This document shows, one piece after another, positions 1 through 8,139 of a stretch of 64,000 nucleotides of DNA (its first letter is position 1; each line of letters begins with the position of its first letter). The position numbers were made by a program, and so were the translations under genes. Origin of the DNA: Fodinibacter sp963811825 (GTDB lineage: Bacteria; Actinomycetota; Actinomycetes; Actinomycetales; Dermatophilaceae). The DNA lies in assembly GCA_963811825.1 (NCBI GenBank), contig CAWESS010000023.1, positions 62,001 to 126,000 on the forward strand, given 5' to 3'. The notes beneath the pieces are model-generated. The model was not told where the DNA came from, made no database searches, and saw only the letters and a list, made by a program, of their open reading frames with translations.

Positions 1-751
1 CGCTGGCCTCGCGCACGGCGAACGAGGACTCGATGTGCGCGAGCATCGTGTTCAGGCTGCGCGAGAGGGAGGTCACCTCGTCGTCGGCCTGCCGCACGGG
101 CACGCGCTGCGTGAGGTCACCCGCGGCGATCGCGGCGGCGGTGTCCTCGATGCGGGTGAGGGGCCGGAAGGCGCGGCGCACGGCATACCGGGCCAGCCCG
201 AGCGATGCGAGCAGCACGAGGGTGCTGATGAAACCCGTCGTGATGAGCAGCTGGGTCACGGTCTCGTTCACGGTGTCGAGCGGGACCCCGACGGCGAAGG
301 TGGAGTCCTCCCCGACGACCCGACCGGCGATGAAGCGCCACTGCGGGCGTCCGCCCTCGGAGGGCACCGTGAACGGCTCACCGCTCGTGACGCGCGGGTC
401 GTCGACGGTGAGCACGGGCAGGACCGGCCGAGCCGTCTCGCCCGTGGGCAGGCGGGTGATGGTGCCGCGAGCGCCCTGCAGGTGGAACGCGTAGCCGGTG
501 GGCAGGGCCGAGCCGGTGCTGCGCAGGTCGTCGAAGACCTGGTTGGCGACCGGGCGGGCCACCGAGCGCAGCTCGGAGTCGACGCGATCCAGCAGGTCGG
601 ACCGCATGAGGTACGCCGACGCGAGACTCGTGAGGATGAGCGCGGCTCCCACGAGGGTCCCGACGATCGCCACGAGGCGGCGCCGCAACGGCACCGCCTC
701 GAGCTGTCGCACGACCCGGGCGACCGGGCCGGACTCTGCGCCGTTCGCCAC
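1..751 (-). CDS. Sensor histidine kinase, N-terminal part (cut by window edge)
   Basis: Membrane sensor kinase of a two-component system. About 250 residues are visible. A first membrane segment lies at about residues 25-47 (after RRRLVAIVGTL), then an extracytoplasmic sensor region of about 110 residues, a second membrane segment at about 160-182, and a HAMP linker (RPLTRIEDTAAAIAAGDL) with the QADDEVTSLSRSLN segment that leads into the dimerisation domain. The catalytic domains lie outside the window. The GTG start sits 2 bases after the response-regulator stop, so the two genes form one operon. The signal sensed is unknown. Confidence 0.85.
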   Translation of the reverse strand, partial: MANGAESGPVARVVRQLEAVPLRRRLVAIVGTLVGAALILTSLASAYLMRSDLLDRVDSELRSVARPVANQVFDDLRSTGSALPTGYAFHLQGARGTITRLPTGETARPVLPVLTVDDPRVTSGEPFTVPSEGGRPQWRFIAGRVVGEDSTFAVGVPLDTVNETVTQLLITTGFISTLVLLASLGLARYAVRRAFRPLTRIEDTAAAIAAGDLTQRVPVRQADDEVTSLSRSLNTMLAHIESSFAVREAS

Positions 752-753
752 GC

Positions 754-1467
754 TCAGACCTGGGGCGGCACGCGCAGCACGTAGCCGACACCACGTTTGG
801 TGTGGATGAGTGCGGGGAGTCCTTCGGCGTCGATCTTGCGGCGCAGGTAGGAGATGTAGGACTCGACGATGCCGGCCTCGCCGCGGAAGTCGTAGTCCCA
901 GACGTGGTCGAGGATCTGCGACTTCGACAGCACCCGGTTGGGGTTGAGCATGAGGTAGCGCAGCAGCTTGAACTCGGTGGGGCTGGTCTCGATGACCCGG
1001 CCGGCGCGGCGCACCTCGTGCGAGTCCTCATCGAGCTCGAGGTCCTCGAAGGTGAGGATCTGGCGGTCCTCCTCGGCGTCACCCCGGGTGCGGCGCAGCA
1101 CGGCGCGGATCCGGGCGACGACCTCCTCGAGGCTGAACGGCTTGGTGACGTAGTCGTCGCCGCCGACGGTCAGGCCCTTGATCTTGTCGTCGACCGAGTC
1201 GCGGGCGGTGACGAAGACGATGGGGAGCTGGCGGCCCTGTTCGCGCAGTCGGCGCGTGACGGTGAAGCCGTCCATGTCGGGGAGCATGACGTCCAGGACG
1301 CACAGGTCGGGGTCGTGGGCGTCGGCGACGCGCAGCGCCTCTGCGCCGCTCGCTGCCGTGGCGACGTCGAAGCCCGCGTAGCGCAGCGAGGTCGCGAGGA
1401 GCTCACGGATGTTGGGCTCGTCCTCGACGACGAGCAGGCGCGCCTCTGGTGTCGGGGTGGTGGTCAC
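754..1467 (-). CDS. OmpR/PhoP-family response regulator
   Basis: DNA-binding response regulator of 237 aa, partner of the sensor kinase just downstream. The receiver domain has the acidic pair VVEDE (about residues 13-17), the phosphorylated Asp59 in CVLDVML and the conserved Lys in VTKPF. A winged-helix effector domain follows (SPTEFKLLRYL, then RKIDAEGLPALIHTKRGVGY). The run ARDSVDDKIKGLTVGGDDYV is very like mycobacterial PhoP. I chose GTG 1467, since the 300-aa reading upstream is not PhoP-like. A tandem repeat matching a PhoP box lies 1.8 kb away (3247-3265). The assignment to the PhoP branch is inference. Confidence 0.9.
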   Translation of the reverse strand: MTTTPTPEARLLVVEDEPNIRELLATSLRYAGFDVATAASGAEALRVADAHDPDLCVLDVMLPDMDGFTVTRRLREQGRQLPIVFVTARDSVDDKIKGLTVGGDDYVTKPFSLEEVVARIRAVLRRTRGDAEEDRQILTFEDLELDEDSHEVRRAGRVIETSPTEFKLLRYLMLNPNRVLSKSQILDHVWDYDFRGEAGIVESYISYLRRKIDAEGLPALIHTKRGVGYVLRVPPQV

Positions 1468-1552
1468 GTCCCCAGTGTGGCGGGTGAGTCTGTGAGTTCG
1501 CTGGATGTCGGCTGGATCCAGGTGTCCCACGACTTGCTCAGCGGTGAGCGGG

Positions 1553-2160
1553 TCAGAACGAGTCGTCGTACTCGTACTCGTAGGACCCGCCTCCGTCGAA
1601 GAGGCCAGCGGCGCCGAAGGCGAAGAACATGACGACGGCGATGACGGCCAGCGCAATCGCCACGCCGAAGGCGATCCAGCCGTAGCGCGTCATCTTCGCC
1701 GAACCTGCCGGGTCGTTCGACTGCTTGGTCAGGGCCACGATGCCGAAGATCAGGGCAGGCGCGAGGAACAGGCAACACCCCACGGTGCCGATCCCCGCGA
1801 GGACAGTGAGGACCATGGCACTGACGTTGCTCGGCGCCGGCGGGGCGTACGGCCCGACCCCGTACCCCGGCTGCGGCTGGCCGTATGCCGGGTACTGCCC
1901 GTACGCGGGCGGCTGGCCGTATGCCGGGGGCGCCGGGTACGCAGGTGGCTGCGGCGGATACTCGGCGGCTGCTGCCCGTAGGTGGGCTGCTGCCCGTAGG
2001 TGGGCTGCTGCCCGTAGGTGGGTTGCTGGGGGGATGCGGTGGGCTCGCCGTAGCCGGGTGCGGCCCCGGGAGCCGGCCACCCGGCATCCGCGGGGGGTGC
2101 CGTGGGATCGCTGGGGCTGTCGCTGGGCTCGTTGCTGGGCCGGTCCGTGCTGTCACTCAT
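1553..2160 (-). CDS. DUF4190-type membrane protein with Pro/Tyr/Gly repeats (apparent frameshift)
   Basis: Small membrane protein of about 200 aa. The N-terminal half is low-complexity: a Ser/Asp/Pro tract, then tandem QQPTYG repeats and PPAYGQ-type repeats. The C-terminal half has two hydrophobic segments (AMVLTVLAGIGTVGCCLFLAPALIF... and ...GWIAFGVAIALAVIAVVMFF) in the pattern of DUF4190/DUF4352 proteins, and ends in an acidic, Tyr-rich tail. ATG 2160 (MSDSTDRPS) opens one frame; the membrane half is in another. One base appears to be missing near 1968-1972, just after the QQP repeats. Function is unknown; such proteins are common in actinobacteria. Confidence 0.7.
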
Positions 2161-2272
2161 CGGCGCCTCATCCTGTCCGCTGGCCTTCCCCCGGGCGGTC
2201 CGAGCGGCCCGCCGCGACGAGGCTAGCGGGTGCGGCGTGGCCACGCAGCACCCGGCGTGTCAGGATCGACGG

Positions 2273-3211
2273 GTGAGACTCCCGCTGCCGCAGGTCGAGC
2301 CGGACCCGACGTTGCCCGCTTCCGTCGAGATCTACGAGGTCGGGCCTCGGGACGGCCTGCAGAACGAGTCCGCCGTCGTGCCCGCTGACGTGAAGTCGGA
2401 GTTCGTCAGGCGACTGGCCGTCGCGGGTCTGGCAACGATCGAGACCACCTCGTTCGTCGACCCCCGGTGGGTGCCGCAGCTGGCCGATGCGGAAGAGCTG
2501 CTCGCGCTGCTCGGCGACGAGGGCCTCGGAGCGCGCCGTCCGGTGCTCGTGCCCAACGAGCGAGGTCTCGACCGGGCGCTCGCGGCGGGCGTCGGTGCCG
2601 TGGCCGTGTTCGGCAGCGCGACGGAGACCTTCGCCCGCAAGAACCTCAACCGCAGCGTCGATGAGTCGCTCGCGATGTTCCGGCCGGTCGTCGAGCGTGC
2701 GCGGGCCGAGGGGCTGTGGGTGCGGGGCTATGTCTCGATGTGCTTCGGCGACCCGTGGGAGGGCCCGGTGCCGGTGGTCCAGGTCGTCGACGTCTGTCGG
2801 CGCCTCATGGACCTGGGCTGCGACCAGCTGTCCCTCGGCGACACGATCGGGGTCGGGACCACCGGGCACGTGCACACCCTGCTCGAGGCGCTGGCCACCG
2901 CCGGGATCGGTCCGGAGCGGGTCGGGGTGCACTTCCACGACACCTACGGTCAGGCGCTGTCGAACACGATGGCGGCGCTGCGCGACGGGGTCACCGTGGT
3001 CGACGCGTCGACCGGCGGGCTCGGGGGCTGCCCCTACGCGAAGTCAGCGACGGGGAACCTCGCGACCGAGGACCTCGTGTGGGCCCTCGAGGGGGCTGGG
3101 GTGAGGACCGGGGTCGACCTCGACGCGCTCGTGTCCACGAGCCTGTGGATGGCTGGGCACCTCGGGCGACCCTCGCCCTCGAGTGTGGTGCGAGCGCTCG
3201 GCGGCGGCTGA
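2273..3211 (+). CDS. mvaB: Hydroxymethylglutaryl-CoA lyase
   Basis: Cleaves HMG-CoA to acetyl-CoA and acetoacetate in leucine breakdown. The 312-aa product has the family's usual length. It shows the N-terminal RDGLQNE motif (about residue 25-31), HFHDTYGQ of the TIM barrel (metal-binding His) and the catalytic Cys loop GGLGGCPYA near residue 250. The GTG start at 2273 is preceded by CAGGAT-N6, which fits a leaderless transcript; no ribosome-binding site is seen. It stands alone, with no other leucine-degradation genes beside it. Confidence 0.93.
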   Translation: MRLPLPQVEPDPTLPASVEIYEVGPRDGLQNESAVVPADVKSEFVRRLAVAGLATIETTSFVDPRWVPQLADAEELLALLGDEGLGARRPVLVPNERGLDRALAAGVGAVAVFGSATETFARKNLNRSVDESLAMFRPVVERARAEGLWVRGYVSMCFGDPWEGPVPVVQVVDVCRRLMDLGCDQLSLGDTIGVGTTGHVHTLLEALATAGIGPERVGVHFHDTYGQALSNTMAALRDGVTVVDASTGGLGGCPYAKSATGNLATEDLVWALEGAGVRTGVDLDALVSTSLWMAGHLGRPSPSSVVRALGGG

Positions 3212-3246
3212 CGGCATCCGCGACTGGGCGCGTCGCTCCGGGTTTC

Positions 3247-3265
3247 ATGTGAGTTCGATGTGAGT
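3247..3265 (+). promoter_or_regulatory. Candidate PhoP-type box (tandem 8-bp repeat)
   Basis: Two copies of ATGTGAGT (3247-3254, 3258-3265) are spaced exactly 11 bp apart, one helical turn. On the minus strand this reads TCACATC-N4-TCACATG, close to the mycobacterial PhoP direct repeat TCACAGC-N4-TCACAGC. It ends 48 bases before the ATG of the gene at 3314. A PhoP-like regulator is encoded at 754-1467. Binding is inferred. Confidence 0.5.
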
Positions 3266-3313
3266 CTGCGCCGAGGTGGCGCTTTTTCCCGGCCACGGGC
3301 GGATCATGGACCC

Positions 3314-4027
3314 ATGAGTGATCCGACCGCGCCCGTCCCGCAGCATCCTCAGGGGCCGCCGCCTGCCGCCGGCCCGCCGCCGGTGCCGCCTGCTGCAGGG
3401 CCGCCGCCTGGTGTCGGTGCAGCCGGCGCCGGTCAGGGGGGACAGGGTGGCTGGTTCGGCCAGGCGACGTCGACCACCGGAGGTCGGATCGCCCTGGTGG
3501 CTGCGGCCGTCTTCGGGACCCTGCTGCTCATGACCGGGGTCGGACTCGTGGCTGCCCACGTCTTCGGCGGTGGTCCGGGGCGCGGTGATGAGCGCGTGTC
3601 GATGGTGGAGCGGGGCGGTCCCGGCAACGGCAAGGGTATGGGTCAGGGGATGGGCCTGGGCCACCAGAAGAACAAGGCCCAGGGCAATGGCAACAACGGC
3701 AACGGCAACGGCAACGGTCCGGGTAACAACGGCAACGGCCCGGGCATGGGGCGGATGGCGGCCGGCATGGACGGCCTCCTGCACGGGGAGTTCACGACCA
3801 ACGTCACCGGCACGCCGACCGTCATGGTGGTGCAGTCCGGGCTGGTCACCGCCTACACGGCCGGGACCTCGCTGACGGTCAAGAGCGCGGACGGCTTCGA
3901 GGCCACCTATGTCCTGGACGCCACCGTCGCGACGATGCGCGGTGCGAGTGATCTCGCCGCCGGGGTGCCGGTGCAGGTCGTCGCGGCCAAGGAGGGCATG
4001 AAGGTCACCCGGCTCACCGTGGGCTGA
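3314..4027 (+). CDS. Single-pass membrane protein with Asn/Gly-rich linker
   Basis: 237 aa, function unknown. The order is a proline/alanine-rich cytoplasmic N-terminus (about 1-45), one membrane helix (RIALVAAAVFGTLLLMTGVGLVAA, about 58-80), a Gly/Asn/Met-rich linker with repeated GNG and GM units (about 95-155), and a compact C-terminal domain of about 80 aa (VTGTPTVMVVQSG ... VTRLTVG) that looks like the small beta domain of DUF5666-type proteins. The Met- and Asn-rich linker could bind metal, but nothing here proves it. It is preceded by a PhoP-like direct repeat and GATCAT-N7 before the ATG. Confidence 0.8.
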   Translation: MSDPTAPVPQHPQGPPPAAGPPPVPPAAGPPPGVGAAGAGQGGQGGWFGQATSTTGGRIALVAAAVFGTLLLMTGVGLVAAHVFGGGPGRGDERVSMVERGGPGNGKGMGQGMGLGHQKNKAQGNGNNGNGNGNGPGNNGNGPGMGRMAAGMDGLLHGEFTTNVTGTPTVMVVQSGLVTAYTAGTSLTVKSADGFEATYVLDATVATMRGASDLAAGVPVQVVAAKEGMKVTRLTVG

Positions 4028-4059
4028 CCTCGACGCGACGTCGCACCCAAAGCCACGGA

Positions 4060-4105
4060 TCGAGGTGATAGCGCTCGCGGTCACGTGCACCTGGGGTTCG
4101 ACCCG
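4060..4105 (+). repeat. 46-bp direct repeat, copy 1
   Basis: A 46-base unit that begins TCGAGGTGATAGCGCTCGCG and ends GGGGTTCGACCCG. It recurs at 4122-4167 with a single mismatch (A at 4083, G at 4145). Both copies lie between two convergent genes. Parts of the unit are self-complementary (GGTG...CACC). Confidence 0.8.
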
Positions 4106-4125
4106 GCGGGCTTCGGCCGGGTCGA
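4098..4125. terminator. Hairpin between the two repeat copies
   Basis: Perfect 10-bp arms TCGACCCGGC (4098-4107) and GCCGGGTCGA (4116-4125) with loop GGGCTTCG. It lies between the convergent genes ending at 4027 and 4175, so it could serve as a two-way terminator. It has no T tract, as is common in actinobacteria. The hairpin is built from the end of repeat copy 1 and the start of copy 2. Confidence 0.55.
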
Positions 4126-4167
4126 GGTGATAGCGCTCGCGGTCGCGTGCACCTGGGGTTCGACCCG
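4122..4167 (+). repeat. 46-bp direct repeat, copy 2
   Basis: Second copy of the unit at 4060-4105, with period 62 bp. The outer bases GGGTCGA and TCGACCC of this copy can also pair with one another. Confidence 0.8.
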
Positions 4168-4174
4168 CGGGCGG

Positions 4175-5464
4175 TCAACGAATGCCGTTGACCTCAGGCG
4201 TGATGCGGCGTTCCAGGGCCAGGGCCAGCAGCGCGACCCCGCCGAGGCAGGTGATGATCAGCGCGATGAACACCCCTGCGAGCTCGCGCTCGAGGAGCAG
4301 CCCGGCCACGATCGGTGCCGTGATGGCGCCGCCCTGGAACGCTCCCGACGACACCGCGTTGAACCGCCCGCGGTCTCGGTCGTTCGCGAGGTCGTTGACG
4401 ATGGCGGGCACGGTTGGCTGCAGCATCGTCTCGCCGAGGCCGAAGAAGATGTGGAAGACGATGACCCCGGCTGCTGCGGCCATCGTGCCGGCCACGAGAC
4501 CGGTCGCCCCGAGGATCAGCCAGGCGGCGGCCCACATCGCGACCAGGCCCAGGAAGACCCGGGTTCGTCGGTGGCCGTCGATGACCCGCAGCACGAGGAA
4601 CTGGAGCCCGACGATGACCGCGGTGTTCGCCGCGAAGGCGAACCCGATCGTGCGCGTCGACACCTCGCTGACCTCGCGGGCGAACGCGGGGAAACCCGCC
4701 TCCATCTGGCCGTAGCCGACGAAGCTCGAGAGGAAGGTCAGTGCGGTGATCCACACGACGGCCGGGTTGCGCAGGATCGTGAGGTAGCTCGAGCCCTCGG
4801 ATGCCGCTGACGCCCCCAAGTCCTGTGGCTCGCTGCGGGCCCGGTGTGCGGGAGGGCCGCCGGTGTGCCGCAGGGGCACGAGCAGGAGGGTGATGGGAAC
4901 GAGGATGCAGGCGGCGTCGGCGAGGAAGATCGCCGTGAAGGTGAGTGGGCGTTCGACATCGGTGAGGAACCCGCTGATGATGCCGCCGATGCCGATCCCG
5001 AGGTTGACCAGGGCGAAGTTGATGCCGAAGAACTGGGTGCGCACGCGGCCGGAGACGATGCTCGAGGTCAGGGCGTTGAACCCCGGCCACCCGACGCCGA
5101 AGCTGATGCCGAGGAGCGTGAAGGCGAGCACGAAGGCCGGAACGGTGGTCGCGAACGCCAGGACCACGGCGCCGACCAGCTGTGCGACGTTGCCCCAGAT
5201 CAGCACGATGCGCGAGCCGAGCCGGTCGATGAGCGCCCCGACCGGACCCGTGACGACGAGCGCGATGACACCGATGAGGCTCATGAGCAGGCCCGCGACG
5301 TCGAGGGGGATGCCGCGGACCTCGTGGACGTAGATGATCGTGAACGGCAAGGTCATGCCACGACCGAGCGTGGACACCGCCGTCGTCGAGAGCAGCCACC
5401 GCCCGGGTGTCGGCAGGGAGCCCCAGAAACCGCGCAGCGTCAGACGCGGTTCCGACGACTCCAT
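4175..5464 (-). CDS. MFS transporter
   Basis: Major facilitator superfamily permease of about 429 aa with twelve predicted helices in two six-helix halves, split by a hydrophilic loop near the middle (HTGGPPAHRARSEPQ). The helix 2-3 loop has GALIDRLGSR, the MFS signature. I take ATG 5464 (MESSEPRLTLRG); a GTG ten codons upstream (5494) is also in frame, and neither has a clear ribosome-binding site. The substrate cannot be told; drug/proton antiport is the commonest role of this branch. Confidence 0.85.
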   Translation of the reverse strand: MESSEPRLTLRGFWGSLPTPGRWLLSTTAVSTLGRGMTLPFTIIYVHEVRGIPLDVAGLLMSLIGVIALVVTGPVGALIDRLGSRIVLIWGNVAQLVGAVVLAFATTVPAFVLAFTLLGISFGVGWPGFNALTSSIVSGRVRTQFFGINFALVNLGIGIGGIISGFLTDVERPLTFTAIFLADAACILVPITLLLVPLRHTGGPPAHRARSEPQDLGASAASEGSSYLTILRNPAVVWITALTFLSSFVGYGQMEAGFPAFAREVSEVSTRTIGFAFAANTAVIVGLQFLVLRVIDGHRRTRVFLGLVAMWAAAWLILGATGLVAGTMAAAAGVIVFHIFFGLGETMLQPTVPAIVNDLANDRDRGRFNAVSSGAFQGGAITAPIVAGLLLERELAGVFIALIITCLGGVALLALALERRITPEVNGIR

Positions 5465-5600
5465 GCGCCACACCGTGCCACGGACCACCGACACCGTCGA
5501 CCCAGTAAATCAACGCGGGCGCGCGGCAGGGTGGCGAACGGTTAGCCTTGTCGTTGCGCCCGTCCGGGCGTGCCCCGTGATCTGGACAATGAGGTGGACC

Positions 5601-5999
5601 GTGCCGACTGGCAAGGTGAAGTTCTTCGATGCCGACAAGGGTTTCGGCTTCGTGGCCGGCGACTCCGGCGAGGGCGACGTCTTCGTCCCCGCGAGTGCGC
5701 TCCCTGAGGGCGTCACCGGCCTCAAGGGCGGCCAGAAGATCGAGTTCAGCATCGCCGAGGGCCGCCGTGGCGCCCAGGCGCTCTCCGTGCGACTGCTCGA
5801 CCCCGCACCGTCCGTGACCGTCAACCGTCGCGTGGCGGGCCGCAAGCCTGCTGACGAGATGGTCGTCATCGTCGAGGACGTCATCAAGCTGCTCGACTCC
5901 GTCTCCGAGGGGCTGCGCCGTGGGCACTACCCCGACAAGGAGCACGGCAACAAGATCGCCCAGGTGCTGCACGCGGTGGCCGGCGACCTCGAGCTGTGA
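5601..5999 (+). CDS. Cold-shock domain protein with C-terminal extension
   Basis: RNA-binding cold-shock protein of 132 aa. The first 65 residues are a CspA-type OB fold with both RNP motifs (KGFGFVAGD and DVFVPASAL). The remaining half (ADEMVVIVEDVIKLLDSVSEGLRRG) is helical, giving the longer actinobacterial form. GAGGTGG lies just upstream of GTG 5601. The stop overlaps the next gene's GTG, so the two are translated together; the pairing with DUF3027 recurs in actinobacteria. Confidence 0.9.
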   Translation: MPTGKVKFFDADKGFGFVAGDSGEGDVFVPASALPEGVTGLKGGQKIEFSIAEGRRGAQALSVRLLDPAPSVTVNRRVAGRKPADEMVVIVEDVIKLLDSVSEGLRRGHYPDKEHGNKIAQVLHAVAGDLEL

Positions 6000-6748
6000 G
6001 TGCCGCAGTGAAGACCGCCGTGAAGACCGACGCGACGCTGGCAGCGGCCGTCGAGATCGCGCGCGAGGCTGCCGTCTCGATCGCCGAGGCGGATGCCGTG
6101 GGTGCTCACCTGGGCATGGAGATGGACCAGGACCGGCTGGCCACGCACTACTTCGAGTGCACGGCGCTGGCGTACCGCGGCTGGCGCTGGGCGATCACCG
6201 TGGCGCGGGTGTCCCGGTCGAAGACCGTGACGGTGTCCGAGACCAACCTCGTCCCCGGCGATGAGTCACTGCTCTCACCCGAGTGGCTGCCCTATGCCGA
6301 GCGGCTGGCGCCCGGTGACGTGGGCCCCGGCGACGTCACCCCGCTCGTCGTCGACGACCCGATGCTCGTGGCCGGGTTCGAGGCCACCGGTGAGGACGAC
6401 GTCGACCAGGTCGCGCTGTGGGAGCTCGGCCTCGGCCGCCCCCGTGTGCTCTCGGCCGAGGGACGCGAGGCAGCTGCCCAACGCTGGTACGAGGGTGAGC
6501 CCGGGCCCACGGCCCCGGTCGCCGTCAAGGCCCCCGCCCCGTGTTCGACGTGTGGCTTCTTCGTCCCGATGGCCGGAGCGCTGCGCTCGGTGTTCGGGGT
6601 GTGCGCGAGCGAGTGGTCACCGTCTGACGGCCGCGTCGTGAGTCTGGACCATGGCTGCGGAGCGCACTCCGAGGTCGACATGGACGCGCCGGAGGCCGAG
6701 CGCGTCACCACGCCCATCCTCGACGACTTCGAGCTCGACCCCGTCTGA
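5996..6748 (+). CDS. DUF3027 family protein
   Basis: 250-aa protein of the actinobacterial DUF3027 family, function unknown. An N-terminal helical part is followed by an aromatic block (HYFECTALAYRGWRW) and, near the C-terminus, a Cys-rich patch (PCSTCGFFVP ... FGVCASEWSPSDGRVVS ... HGCGAHSEVD) that looks like a metal site. GTG 5996 overlaps the stop of the cold-shock gene (GTGA), which shows translational coupling and a likely shared role in RNA metabolism. Confidence 0.85.
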   Translation: MSAAVKTAVKTDATLAAAVEIAREAAVSIAEADAVGAHLGMEMDQDRLATHYFECTALAYRGWRWAITVARVSRSKTVTVSETNLVPGDESLLSPEWLPYAERLAPGDVGPGDVTPLVVDDPMLVAGFEATGEDDVDQVALWELGLGRPRVLSAEGREAAAQRWYEGEPGPTAPVAVKAPAPCSTCGFFVPMAGALRSVFGVCASEWSPSDGRVVSLDHGCGAHSEVDMDAPEAERVTTPILDDFELDPV

Positions 6749-6773
6749 AGGCCGGGGGAGTGCACGCGGTCGG

Positions 6774-7160
6774 TCACGAACTGGCGACCGCCACGGCCTC
6801 GATCTCGACGAGCAGGGACGGGTCCGCGAGCCCGGCGACGACGAGCATGGTCGTGGCGGGTGGTTCCGAGCCCACGAAGGCCGCTGCCGCCTCGACGAAA
6901 CCCGGAACGGACTCGGGGCTGGTGAGGTAGATGCGCTGGAAGACGATCGACTCCGGGCCCAGTCCTGCCTCGGCGAGGACCGCGTGGACGTTCTCCACCG
7001 CGCGGCGCGTCTGGGCGCCGATGCCGTCCTCCGGCATCCCGTCGGGTCCGATCCCGACCTGACCCGAGACGTACACGGTGCGCCCGGACGACTCGACCGC
7101 CACGCCTTGGGCGTAGAACGGCGAGCTCGGGACCGATGGCGGGTTCAAGGACGTTCTCAT
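6774..7160 (-). CDS. RidA-family (YjgF/UK114) protein
   Basis: 128 aa, the usual length for RidA enamine/imine deaminases that clear reactive 2-aminoacrylate. Motifs seen: PFYAQGVAV near the start, VYVSGQVGIGPDG, an Arg in VFQRIYLT at the place of the catalytic Arg, and the C-terminal PATTMLVVAGLADPSLLVEIEAVA. The start is ATG 7160. Many RidA paralogues lack deaminase activity, so the substrate is open. Confidence 0.88.
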   Translation of the reverse strand: MRTSLNPPSVPSSPFYAQGVAVESSGRTVYVSGQVGIGPDGMPEDGIGAQTRRAVENVHAVLAEAGLGPESIVFQRIYLTSPESVPGFVEAAAAFVGSEPPATTMLVVAGLADPSLLVEIEAVAVASS

Positions 7161-7270
7161 GGCGGATCCTCGCTGTGGGTGGCTCGCGGCGCGGGCCGGT
7201 GTGTCCGACCGTAGGGGCGGCCACCGACAGGGGTGGGCCACGCGATGCCGCGTGACGGCATCCGTCGCGG

Positions 7271-7537
7271 TCAGGCGGGGTCGTCGATGCCCTGCGTGCG
7301 ACTGACGTACCACCAGGCGAAGGCGCCGAGCGCGATGCCGCTGACGCACGCCCAGGGCCACCACGACCGTTCGCCCGTGTGCAGGGCCGGCACGAGCAGG
7401 GTCACGACGAGGGCAACCGCCCAGATCGCGGTTCCGACGAGGACCAGCGTGCGCGTGGGGACGGTGATCGGCTCGACCGGTGCGGACTCCCCGAGGGGAA
7501 TCGCGCGGTGCTCGTGGGTCGGGTCGCTCGGGGTCAC
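7271..7537 (-). CDS. DUF2530 small membrane protein
   Basis: 88 aa with two membrane helices (TRTLVLVGTAIWAVALVVTLLVPAL and WWPWACVSGIALGAFAWWYVS) joined by a short loop, as in DUF2530 proteins. Function unknown. The GTG start is 6 bases after TACAGT (minus strand), so the message is probably leaderless. It diverges from the MarR gene. Confidence 0.8.
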   Translation of the reverse strand: MTPSDPTHEHRAIPLGESAPVEPITVPTRTLVLVGTAIWAVALVVTLLVPALHTGERSWWPWACVSGIALGAFAWWYVSRTQGIDDPA

Positions 7538-7589
7538 CCGCCCACTGTATCCGGGGCATGAGCGCGGTGAACGTTCCACAGCGGGAATG

Positions 7590-7640
7590 GTTAGCACAGG
7601 TAATGAGTTAGGGTAACTATCTGCGTTCTCGCCCTGAGGA
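7590..7640 (+). promoter_or_regulatory. Promoter/operator region of the MarR-MFS operon
   Basis: This AT-richer stretch between the divergent genes holds two GGTAAY repeats (7599-7604, 7612-7617), repeated GTTAG elements and a -10-like TAGGGT (7609-7614). GAGGAG near 7637 is the ribosome-binding site for ATG 7648. MarR proteins usually repress their own operon from such sites, so this is the likely operator; inference only. Confidence 0.45.
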
Positions 7641-7647
7641 GTGACCA

Positions 7648-8139
7648 ATGGCCCCCACCACGACGCCGGTGCAGCCCTCGACGACGACCGCCACGCCCGG
7701 CCCGCTGGCCCGTCCGATGTCCCGCGCCCAGCGCGACCGACTGACGAGCGACCTCCGGATCGCGTGCCTGCGCATCGCCCGCCGCGTCCGTTTCGAGAGC
7801 GACTCGGCCGTGGCCCCCCACCAGTTCTCCGTGCTCGTGCGGCTCGACGAGGGCCCCCGCACCCCCAAGGAGCTCGCCGCGATCGAGAAGGTCAGCGCTC
7901 CGAGCATGACCCGCACCGTCAACGCGCTGGTCGACCTCGGCCTGGTCGCGCGCGCCGACGACCCCACCGACGGCCGACAGGTCATCCTGTCGCTCACCCC
8001 TGCCGGTCTCGCGACGATCAAGGAGACCCGCCGCAAGCGCCACCAGTGGTTCGCCACCCGGCTGGAGACCCTGACCGACGACGAGCGGGCCCTGCTCGTG
8101 CAGGCAACGGCCCTGCTGGAACGGGTGGCCGCCGAGTGA
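7648..8139 (+). CDS. MarR-family transcriptional regulator
   Basis: 163-aa winged-helix regulator. A variable Thr/Pro-rich N-terminus (about 1-25) is followed by a MarR core: helix-turn-helix PKELAAIEKVSAPSMTRTVNALVDLGLV and the wing DDPTDGRQVILSLTPAG. It shares an overlapping stop/start with the MFS gene, so it probably controls that exporter, as MarR proteins often do in response to phenolic or drug-like ligands. The ligand is unknown. Confidence 0.9.
   Translation: MAPTTTPVQPSTTTATPGPLARPMSRAQRDRLTSDLRIACLRIARRVRFESDSAVAPHQFSVLVRLDEGPRTPKELAAIEKVSAPSMTRTVNALVDLGLVARADDPTDGRQVILSLTPAGLATIKETRRKRHQWFATRLETLTDDERALLVQATALLERVAAE

Noticed and set aside
4150..4170. GGGGTTCGACCC resembling a tRNA T-arm, as part of a tRNA or attachment site
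   Set aside because: No acceptor, D or anticodon arm is found around it, and the segment is part of a 46-bp tandem repeat.
4194..5972. 592-codon minus-strand frame across the MFS and cold-shock genes
   Set aside because: It overlaps two clear genes in other frames, is rich in His/Arg/Pro and shows no domain; it is a high-GC shadow.
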